In this document: in pieces, positions 10,313 through 18,578 of the stretch
How the letters are laid out: every line of letters begins with the position of its first letter
Numbering within the stretch: position 1 is the first letter of the stretch
From: an uncultured Draconibacterium sp.
Lineage (GTDB): Bacteria > Bacteroidota > Bacteroidia > Bacteroidales > Prolixibacteraceae
Length of the DNA stretch: 38,738 nucleotides
Assembly: GCF_913063105.1 (NCBI RefSeq)
Contig: NZ_CAJXYQ010000027.1
Span: 1 to 38,738 of the forward strand
Reading direction: 5' to 3'
Position numbers and translations under genes: made by a program
Notes under the pieces: generated by a model
The model's input: only the letters and a program-made list of their open reading frames with translations
What the model was told of the DNA's origin: nothing
Database searches by the model: none

Positions 10313-10363
10313 ATGACTTACCCGAATAAGAACCACAGTATCGTTCAGGCCAATTCTGCCTGA
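10313..10363 (+). other. Possible 16-codon leader ORF overlapping a hairpin
   Basis: ATG at 10313 opens a 16-codon reading frame (MTYPNKNHSIVQANSA) ending at TGA 10361-10363. A 6-bp stem TCAGGC/GCCTGA (10345-10350 with 10358-10363) covers its last codons and stop. It lies 58 bases before the start of the 2640-aa gene. Whether it is translated cannot be told from sequence alone. Confidence 0.2.
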
Positions 10364-10421
10364 GCAGTGTGTATCCGCAACGTTTGAATAAACCAAAAAA
10401 AATACCCAAAATTCAACTGTT

Positions 10422-13400
10422 ATGAAAAGAACATTTACTCTTTTTCTTTTTTCAACATTTATATTGCTTGGTCTTGCACTCAGCAGTATGGCGCAGCAAA
10501 GTAGCTCCGGTCCGGAGCGGCCGGCCAATGTAAGCCCCGGTATTATTAAGCCGGAGAATGCATTAAACACTCAGGGAGGAGCTGGTAGTAAAACCATTAC
10601 CTCCGTACCATCATACATTTGGCACAGGGGCTGTGGCCCAACTGCCGTGGGCATGGTGCTTGGTTATTACGACTTAAATGGATTTCCGGATCTGATAGAC
10701 GGCGATGCCTCCACACAAACGACAGGTGTTGATGACGCAATTGCCAGTACCGGACATTACGATGATTATTCGCAACCCATTGATAATACAAGCACCGGAT
10801 TAATGCAGGATAAATCGGAGTTAGGGGGAGCGCATACCTCCAACTCGGTGGCCGACTTTATGAGCACCTCGTGGAGTAGCCGAAACAACTATTACGGCTG
10901 GAGCTGGAGTTCAGATATTGCACCGTCCTTTACCAATTATGTGGCACTCAGGAATTCCACCTACCAGGTAACTACCAGCACAATATCTTTTACTGCTGTC
11001 GGAAGCTGGGAGAACTATAAAAATGAAATTGATAACGACCGGCCTGTTGTTTTGCTGGTAGATACTGATGGTAACGGCGGTACCGATCATTTTGTAACGG
11101 GCATTGGTTACGACGAAGATTTGCAGCAATACGCCATTTACGATACCTGGAATCATGATATCCACTGGTACGATTGGGCACAAATGGCCAGCGGTGTTGC
11201 ATGGGGTATTTATAATTATAATACTTTTCAAATGAACACAAGCGGTGTTAGTGAACAAGATTCGCTGGCACTGGTTGATTTGTATAATTCCACCGATGGC
11301 GATAACTGGACCAACAATGAAAACTGGCTTAACGGCCCCGTTAGCAGCTGGTACGGCATAGCAATGCAGGATACCAACGTTACTGAAATCTCCCTCGATC
11401 AGAATAATTTAATTGGCAGCCTTCCTGCTTCTTTGGGGCAGATCAGTCAGCTTGAATGGCTCGCTTTGGGCGGGAATTTAATTAATGGCAGCCTTCCAAC
11501 GGAATTAGGCAACCTGGAGAATCTGCGCTTTTTCTTTCTTTGGGGGAATCAACTCAGCGGAGTAATTCCGTCTTCCTTCGGACAACTCAGCAGTTTGAAT
11601 ATATTAAGCCTTAACGGCAATCAACTAAGCGGAGATATACCTCCTGAACTGCAAAACTGTTCCAATTTATGGGAAATTAACCTCGACTGGAACCTGTTGG
11701 ACGGAACCATCCCTTCGGAGCTCTGTAACCTGCAGAACCTGGGGCAGGTAAATTTTGCCAATAACTTCCTGGATTCAACCAGTTGCGATGCCATTGCCTG
11801 TTTGTTTGATAATGGAGTGAGTTTTGCCGATGGTGATCAGTTACAGCAAAACGGTTTCTCCTTGCTAAACGGATGCATCGATTTCCCCGACACCGTTGCC
11901 ATAACCTTCAGGGTAGACATGCAAAACGAGCAGGTTTCGCCCAACGGGGTGCATATCAACGGAAGTTTTAGCCAGTGGGCAGAAGCCATTGGAATGGAAA
12001 ATGAAAGCGGAAGCATTTATTCGGCAACACTCAGCTTGCAGGAGGGCGATACCCTGCTATATAAGTTTATTAACGGCGGAACCAGCGAGTGGGATAACTA
12101 TGAAGTACCACCGTCAGGCTGTACCATTGGCGATGCAAACGACAGGCAACTGATTATTCCTGCAGTGGATTCGGTACTTAACCTGGTTTGTTTTGAAGCC
12201 TGTGCAGCCTGTGTCAACGATTCCATTCCTCAATACGCCATTGCTGAAATACAAGGCGATGGCGATGTGTCGCCGCTTAGCGGACAGGTAGTACGCACCA
12301 AAGGACGTATAATTGGTGTAAACCAGCACGGCTTTTACATGCAGGATACCACCGGCATACGCAGCGGAATTTTTGTTTATGATCCGGTACTGGCTGCACA
12401 ACTAGCGCAGGGCGACCAGATTGAAATCATTGCTGAAGTAACGGAATACGGTGGCAGAACCGAATTGTTAAATGTAGAATGGTTTGATTATACCGATGAA
12501 TTTATGGATGTACACCTGTCGTATATCGATGTGGCAGAAATAAACGAAGACTACGAATGTGTTTTTGTGGCGCTCTTAGAGGTAGCGGTGGTTGATACTA
12601 CGGCTTTTGGCGAATACATTGTTGTTTCGCCCGATGGGGATACAACCATTATCAGCAATTTTCTGGTTCAGCCTTTAATGGAAATTGGCAGAAGCTACAA
12701 AGTATATGGGGTAGTCGATTATCAATACAATGCCTTTCGGGTAAATCCGCGGGCTACCGCAGGTGTAATTCCTTTATACGACCTTACTTTTAACGTAGAT
12801 ATGCAAAACGATTCTGTTGACCCTGCCGGCGTTTTTGTCGGGGGCGACTGGAACTCGTGGATGTCGTGGGTTGAACCCGTGCAAATGACTGCCGATGGTT
12901 CTGTTTATTCGGCCAGCATAAAAGTACAAAGTGGGGTAAGCATTGCCTATAAATTTGCGAATGGAACGGAATGGGAAAACCTTAGCGGACCCTGTATCGA
13001 CCAAAATGGCGACCGTAACCTGCTTATGCCCGATTCGGCAGTAACACTCGATGTGGTGTGTTTTGCCTCGTGCTATTCGTGTATTAGCGAACCAGTAGCC
13101 GAATACACCATTGCAGAAATACAGGGCGAAGGCGATATTTCTCCGCTCGACGGGCAAGTGGTACGCACCAAAGGACGGTTGATTGCGGTAAATGAATATG
13201 GTTTTTATATGCAGGATACCACCGGGATACGCAGCGGAATTTTTGTTTACGATCCGGCACTGGCAGCTAGTCTGAACCAGGGCGACCACATTGAAATTGT
13301 TGCAGAAGTTGACGAATACAACGGACGTACGGAGCTGTTTAATACCCAATGGGCCGACTATACCGATGAGTTCTTCCCCGTTTACCTGTCGTATATTGAT

Positions 13401-16400
13401 GTTGCGGAAATAGGGGAGGATTACGAGTGTGTATTTGTGGCTTTAAGTGATGTTACGGTAGTGGAACTTACCGAGACCAATGAATACCTCGTGGTTTCTG
13501 ATGCCGGCGATACAGCAAGAATCGGTAGATACCTGATTGTGCCCAGCATGGAAATTGGCGAAACCTACAATGTATTGGGGGTAGTGGATTACCATTGGGG
13601 CGATTGGCGCGTATATCCGCGTTCGCAGGATGGTATTCAGTTTGCCAACCCTTTGGAGCGTGACTCGCTGGCACTGGTCGACTTATATTATGCCACCAAT
13701 GGCGATGGCTGGAACGATACCACCAATTGGTTCTCGGGGCCGGTAGCGAGCTGGTATGGCGTAAGCGTGGAAAACGACCGTGTTACCTCCATTTGGCTCG
13801 ACCAGAATAACCTGGTGGGTGAACTCCCGGAATCCATTGGCAACCTTAGTGCGCTGCAATACCTCGATCTGGGAGGAAATCAAATCAGCGGCACCCTTCC
13901 GGCGTCAATGGGGAATCTTAGCAGTCTCGAGGTCTTCCACATCTGGTGGAACCAACTTAGCGGCAACATCCCCGAAGAGCTGGGGAATATTCCATTTTTA
14001 ACAGTGCTTAACCTCTCGGGCAATATGTTCGATGGTGAAATTCCGCAATGGATCGGACAAAGCCAAAGCCTGGGCGAACTAATGCTGGAGTACAATAACT
14101 TCAGTGGCGCTATCCCGGAGAGTTTATGCTCAACACCCGTGCATGCTGTAAGCTTCCAGGGTAACCTGTTCGACTCTACCAGTTGTCCGGCAATTGGCTG
14201 TTTAATTGAAAATGGCGTAACCTTTATCGACGATGAGGCACAAATGCAGCAGGACGGCTATCGCTTAACCGTTGACTGCGGCTATAACCTCAACCCCGTA
14301 AGCAGTCAGGACTCACTGGCACTGGTGGCCTTATACCATGCTACCGATGGCGATAACTGGTACTACAACATAAACTGGCTAAACGGTCCGGTGTATACCT
14401 GGGGCGGCGTTGTGGTAGAAAATGGTCGGGTAGTTACACTCGACCTGGGTGGCAATAATCTGAACGGACCCATTCCGCCTGAATTTTATAACCTTACGGC
14501 CATTCGCACCATTGCTTTATCCAATAATAATCTAACAGGAACATTGTCTTCAGCAATTGAAAACTTTACCGACCTTAAGTATGTTTATTTCCAGAACAAT
14601 GCGCTGGAAGGTAGTATTCCTGCTGAATTTGGTGCACACAGCCAACTGGTGCACCTGATTCTCTATGGCAATCAATTCAGTGGTACTATCCCGGCCAGCC
14701 TCGGCAACTGTACCGATTTACAATACCTCTACCTGCATTACAATAACCTTAGCGGAAGCATTCCAACTGAACTGGGGCAGCTAACAGCTATGGAAATTTT
14801 GGTGTTGGGTAATAACGATTTAACAGGGGAAATACCTGCTTCCTTCGGGAATCTTTCCAGTCTTCAGCGTTTGTATGCTGAAAACAATTCCTTAAGCACA
14901 CTTCCTTCTGAATTGTGTAATACCCCCATCTGGCAAACGAACCTGTCGGGCAATCTTTTCGACTCAACCAGTTGCAGTGCCATGTCCTGCCTGGTTGCTC
15001 AGGGCGTAAGTTTTACCGATTACTACCAGGAACAGCAAAGCGGCTATTCCCTGCTTCTCGATTGTGGGTTCAACTTAAACCCTTGTTCCGAAGCCGATTC
15101 TCTGGCATTAATCGATTTTTATACCGCTACCAACGGCGACAACTGGCTGAATAACGATGACTGGATGGATGGCCCGGTTTATACCTGGTATGGAATTACC
15201 GTCGAAAATGGCCGGGTAACTTCTATCGATCTTCCCGAAAATGATTTGAACGGAGCTATTCCCGCTTCAATCGGTCAGCTTGATGGTTTAACCGAATTGT
15301 TACTAAACGGCAACGACATTGGCGGAACCTTACCCGATGAGATGGGCAACCTCACACAATTGGAAGTGCTGTGGCTGGAATACAACCAGTTGGATGGCGC
15401 ATTGCCAACAGCCTTGTGTGGCCTTCCTTTAATGGAGGCAAATTTTGAATACAACTGGCTGGATGAGAACTCGTGCGGAGCCTTTACCTGTATGATAAAC
15501 AGCGGCGTAAGTTTTCCGAATCCGGTGCAAATGCAAAATAACGATTACCAGTTGATTAGTTGTGTATCGGATACCAGTGCCTATTGCGAAAACATCGGAT
15601 TGGTAGGCGACTTTAACCAATGGGGAAATTTTGGTAGCGATATACTGTTCGAACAGAATCCGCAAGATCCTTCCGAATGGCTTGCTGAATACTATTTTGA
15701 AGCGGATATGCAGGTGAAATTCCGTCAAAACCAGGACTGGAGTGTGAACTGGGGAGGTGAATATTTCCCGGCAGGTGTTGGTTACCAGGATGGGCCAAAT
15801 ATTTATGTGCCTGCCGGTAACTATACCATACATTTTAATTGTGCCACTTCCAGCTATTGGTTTGAAGAAACGCCGTATGGAAATATGGATATTCTTACCT
15901 GGGCGGCTCCCATCAACCCTTACCCGGCTTATTCGCTTTGTAATCCGGGAGTGGAAGATGTGGCAGTAACCCTCACCAATAACGGAAACAATGCGGTGGA
16001 GAATTTTAGAATCGGCCTTACCTTTAATGGAGATACCATGATGGTGGATCAGGTGAATATGAGCATCGCTCCCGGCGATACCTTTGTCTATTATTTCTCT
16101 GAACCGCTTGATTTTTCAACATTACAATATTACCAGCAACACCATATCAATGTATTTATCTGGGACGATCTGAATAGCAATAACGATAACTATTACAGCC
16201 GTTACTTCCATACTTTTGGCGACTACCAGGACCATTCCGGCTGGACGACCTACAACAGCTGCCGTGGTTTAACAGCTGATATCTCCTTTGGTATCACCCA
16301 GGATAAAAACGGGCATGTCTGGACGACTTCATTCTACGGCGCCGACCGTTTCAACGGTTCGCAATGGGAAGCCTTTTCTGCTGCCAACGGACTGGCAGAA

Positions 16401-18344
16401 AATTACAGCTGGGCCATGGAACACGATGCCGCGGGTAATGTTTGGTTTGCCGGAACAGGCGATACCGTTATTACCAAATACGATGGCACCGGCTTTAGCT
16501 ACTACCCGCAACCTGCCGTTTTTGAGGAGTGCATCTACAGCGACTCGCAGGGGAATATGTGGTTTGGCGCCTGGGAAGGTACGGGAGTTGCCCGTTTTGA
16601 CGGCGAAAGCTGGACCTATTTTATGAATGAAGAGATTGGCTTTAACGGCAACATTACCAGTATTGGCGAAGATGTTCATGGCAATATCTGGGTGGCCTGC
16701 AATGGTGCTTCAAATTTTGTATTTCAATACAATGGCAGCGAATGGCTACAATATGCTTTACCCGGCCAGGCTGATGGCACTTATGTTACCGAAATATTCT
16801 TCGACACTGCGGGTAAGACCTGGTTTGCAGGCAGCAATATCATTGCCCAATACGATGGCAGCAACTGGACCTTCTTCACTCCTGAAGATGGAATACCGGC
16901 CTTCTGTCAGGATATTACAGAAGACAGTCGCGGGAACCTCTGGTTTGGAGGTGGCCGTACACTGGTGAAATACGATGGCCAGAACTGGATAAGCTATTCG
17001 GCAGAAGATGGAATGATTGCCGCATCGGTTGGCGATATCTATGCGGTGTATGCCGATACCGACGATAACATCTGGGTGGGTACCTATCGCGGAGGAATCA
17101 GCGTACTCAATCAAAATCAGTCTTTCTGCGGAACCACCCAGTTAAGTGCCGGATGGAATATCTTAGCTACTCCGGTGGAGCCTGATTCAGCTGATCTGGA
17201 ATGGCATTTCCAGGGATTAATAGACAACGGTGCCCTGATTAAAGTGCAGGACGAAACCGGAAATGCCCTCGAGGACCTTGGCGTTTATGGCGGTTGGCAA
17301 AATTATATTGGCGATTTGCTGCCTACCGAAGGCTATAAAGTAAAAATGTTATGGGACGACAGTATTGCCGTGTGCGGAACATCCGTGGAATACCCGTATC
17401 CGATTCCGTTAAACGAAGGCTGGAATATTATGGGTTACCCGCAAATCGTTCAGGCCGATGCCATGGATGTAGTGCAACAGCTCATCGACCGTGGGGTGTT
17501 GCTAAAAGTACAGGATGAAGGTGGACAATCCATCGAAGACCTCGGCGTTTTTGGTGGCTGGACCAACTTTATCGGGATTTTCGACCCGGGCGAAGGTTAT
17601 AAGATAAAAGTAAGCCAAAACGATACCCTCTGGATTTTTGGTGCTTACAATAAATCATCGCAAATCAGGCCAGCATTTGTTCTGCCCGAATTCTTTAATC
17701 GCGTGTACCAGGGCAATGGCGTCGACCATATGAACCTGAATATAGCCGACCTGCCAGTGGATGAACTGGCTGAAGGCGATGAACTGGCGGTTTACGATGG
17801 CTCGCTGTGCGTGGGGGCAGTAAGCCTGCAAAAACACCACCTGCAGCAGGGAATTGTTTCTATTCCGGTATCGGCAGCCGATAATTCGGGAATGCCCGGC
17901 TTTACCGAAGGACATAGCTACGAACTACATTGGTGGCAACAGGCCACCAATAGCAGGCAGGTATTGTCGCCCGTGCTGGTTAGCGGTCCGGAAGTGTTTG
18001 CCAAACACGAATCGGCCTTGTTAAGCCTGGCACAAAACGGCCTTACACCGGTTGATTTGCTGCTGAGCGAAAGCGGAATTAAACTCTATCCAAATCCCTT
18101 TAATGAGGAATTAACAATAGAAGTCAGTAACTTAGTGGATACAAGGCTTGATATTACCGTACTTAACCAGTTGGGACAGCTGGTAAGCGCTATTGCCAAT
18201 AAGCAACAAGTTAGCGAAGGACTGCATCACTGGGTGTGGAAGGGCACCAACGCCGCCGGACAAGAAGTGAACCCCGGCGTATACTATATACAGGTGACCG
18301 CCAACGACAAAACAGTAATAAATAAAGTCGTGTTAACGGAATAG
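10422..18344 (+). CDS. Giant T9SS-secreted mosaic protein: C39-like peptidase, LRR, CBM/OB modules, propeller
   Basis: 2640-aa secreted protein. Approximate parts: signal peptide 1-25; C39-like cysteine peptidase fold 60-270, with candidate triad C71 (RGCGPTAVGMVLGYYD), H223 (TDHFVTGIGY) and D241 (YDTWN); leucine-rich block 277-490; starch-binding-like CBM 490-598; OB-fold-like module 601-785; second CBM-like 786-886 and second OB-like 890-1078, clear copies of the first pair; three more leucine-rich blocks 1079-1290, 1295-1550 and 1557-1713, each opening DSLALVxLYxATxGDxW; a SusE/SusF- or CBM48-like module 1717-1813; CARDB-like 1825-1935; two-component-type propeller 1947-2233 with W-F/T-G blades; two 'GWNI' modules 2237-2407; DHMN module 2424-2537; T9SS type A sorting domain 2552-2640 (LYPNPF). 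The last 400 residues parallel those of the 2075-aa protein. Probable cell-surface or extracellular protein; peptidase activity is predicted from residues only. A bacteriocin-leader (ABC) role is unlikely because no transporter domain is present. Confidence 0.88.
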   Translation: MKRTFTLFLFSTFILLGLALSSMAQQSSSGPERPANVSPGIIKPENALNTQGGAGSKTITSVPSYIWHRGCGPTAVGMVLGYYDLNGFPDLIDGDASTQTTGVDDAIASTGHYDDYSQPIDNTSTGLMQDKSELGGAHTSNSVADFMSTSWSSRNNYYGWSWSSDIAPSFTNYVALRNSTYQVTTSTISFTAVGSWENYKNEIDNDRPVVLLVDTDGNGGTDHFVTGIGYDEDLQQYAIYDTWNHDIHWYDWAQMASGVAWGIYNYNTFQMNTSGVSEQDSLALVDLYNSTDGDNWTNNENWLNGPVSSWYGIAMQDTNVTEISLDQNNLIGSLPASLGQISQLEWLALGGNLINGSLPTELGNLENLRFFFLWGNQLSGVIPSSFGQLSSLNILSLNGNQLSGDIPPELQNCSNLWEINLDWNLLDGTIPSELCNLQNLGQVNFANNFLDSTSCDAIACLFDNGVSFADGDQLQQNGFSLLNGCIDFPDTVAITFRVDMQNEQVSPNGVHINGSFSQWAEAIGMENESGSIYSATLSLQEGDTLLYKFINGGTSEWDNYEVPPSGCTIGDANDRQLIIPAVDSVLNLVCFEACAACVNDSIPQYAIAEIQGDGDVSPLSGQVVRTKGRIIGVNQHGFYMQDTTGIRSGIFVYDPVLAAQLAQGDQIEIIAEVTEYGGRTELLNVEWFDYTDEFMDVHLSYIDVAEINEDYECVFVALLEVAVVDTTAFGEYIVVSPDGDTTIISNFLVQPLMEIGRSYKVYGVVDYQYNAFRVNPRATAGVIPLYDLTFNVDMQNDSVDPAGVFVGGDWNSWMSWVEPVQMTADGSVYSASIKVQSGVSIAYKFANGTEWENLSGPCIDQNGDRNLLMPDSAVTLDVVCFASCYSCISEPVAEYTIAEIQGEGDISPLDGQVVRTKGRLIAVNEYGFYMQDTTGIRSGIFVYDPALAASLNQGDHIEIVAEVDEYNGRTELFNTQWADYTDEFFPVYLSYIDVAEIGEDYECVFVALSDVTVVELTETNEYLVVSDAGDTARIGRYLIVPSMEIGETYNVLGVVDYHWGDWRVYPRSQDGIQFANPLERDSLALVDLYYATNGDGWNDTTNWFSGPVASWYGVSVENDRVTSIWLDQNNLVGELPESIGNLSALQYLDLGGNQISGTLPASMGNLSSLEVFHIWWNQLSGNIPEELGNIPFLTVLNLSGNMFDGEIPQWIGQSQSLGELMLEYNNFSGAIPESLCSTPVHAVSFQGNLFDSTSCPAIGCLIENGVTFIDDEAQMQQDGYRLTVDCGYNLNPVSSQDSLALVALYHATDGDNWYYNINWLNGPVYTWGGVVVENGRVVTLDLGGNNLNGPIPPEFYNLTAIRTIALSNNNLTGTLSSAIENFTDLKYVYFQNNALEGSIPAEFGAHSQLVHLILYGNQFSGTIPASLGNCTDLQYLYLHYNNLSGSIPTELGQLTAMEILVLGNNDLTGEIPASFGNLSSLQRLYAENNSLSTLPSELCNTPIWQTNLSGNLFDSTSCSAMSCLVAQGVSFTDYYQEQQSGYSLLLDCGFNLNPCSEADSLALIDFYTATNGDNWLNNDDWMDGPVYTWYGITVENGRVTSIDLPENDLNGAIPASIGQLDGLTELLLNGNDIGGTLPDEMGNLTQLEVLWLEYNQLDGALPTALCGLPLMEANFEYNWLDENSCGAFTCMINSGVSFPNPVQMQNNDYQLISCVSDTSAYCENIGLVGDFNQWGNFGSDILFEQNPQDPSEWLAEYYFEADMQVKFRQNQDWSVNWGGEYFPAGVGYQDGPNIYVPAGNYTIHFNCATSSYWFEETPYGNMDILTWAAPINPYPAYSLCNPGVEDVAVTLTNNGNNAVENFRIGLTFNGDTMMVDQVNMSIAPGDTFVYYFSEPLDFSTLQYYQQHHINVFIWDDLNSNNDNYYSRYFHTFGDYQDHSGWTTYNSCRGLTADISFGITQDKNGHVWTTSFYGADRFNGSQWEAFSAANGLAENYSWAMEHDAAGNVWFAGTGDTVITKYDGTGFSYYPQPAVFEECIYSDSQGNMWFGAWEGTGVARFDGESWTYFMNEEIGFNGNITSIGEDVHGNIWVACNGASNFVFQYNGSEWLQYALPGQADGTYVTEIFFDTAGKTWFAGSNIIAQYDGSNWTFFTPEDGIPAFCQDITEDSRGNLWFGGGRTLVKYDGQNWISYSAEDGMIAASVGDIYAVYADTDDNIWVGTYRGGISVLNQNQSFCGTTQLSAGWNILATPVEPDSADLEWHFQGLIDNGALIKVQDETGNALEDLGVYGGWQNYIGDLLPTEGYKVKMLWDDSIAVCGTSVEYPYPIPLNEGWNIMGYPQIVQADAMDVVQQLIDRGVLLKVQDEGGQSIEDLGVFGGWTNFIGIFDPGEGYKIKVSQNDTLWIFGAYNKSSQIRPAFVLPEFFNRVYQGNGVDHMNLNIADLPVDELAEGDELAVYDGSLCVGAVSLQKHHLQQGIVSIPVSAADNSGMPGFTEGHSYELHWWQQATNSRQVLSPVLVSGPEVFAKHESALLSLAQNGLTPVDLLLSESGIKLYPNPFNEELTIEVSNLVDTRLDITVLNQLGQLVSAIANKQQVSEGLHHWVWKGTNAAGQEVNPGVYYIQVTANDKTVINKVVLTE

Positions 18345-18578
18345 GAGATGAATCACCCTGATTATCCCTCAGCAGAAGGTTAATGAGGGAGAGTAAAAAG
18401 GGACCTAAGGGTAGGAAAAAATAAATGACCAAAATGTTAAAAAAGAAAGATATAAAAGATAACTGACTCACCCTGATTGCGACTGCGTCACAATCGTCCC
18501 TCTCTATGCATAGAGAGGGAGTGAGGGAGAGTGAGTGAGAGTACAAAAGAACAATAGAAAAACAAAAATTATAAATTC
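18345..18578. other. Intergenic leader with a 24-bp perfect palindrome
   Basis: 18497-18520 is a perfect palindrome centred on ATGCAT with TCCCTCTCT/AGAGAGGGA arms. Upstream, CCCTCA (18366-18371) pairs with TGAGGG (18384-18389) and TCACCCTGATT occurs twice (18352 and 18468), so the spacer looks internally duplicated. GGGAG/GTGAG tracts follow the palindrome. No T-run follows either hairpin, so they are not classical terminators; an operator or leader structure for the next gene is possible. Confidence 0.55.

Noticed and set aside
12114..13349. Several 95-190-aa antisense frames within the 2640-aa gene
   Set aside because: Shadows of a highly repetitive coding sequence; the plus-strand protein explains the region fully.
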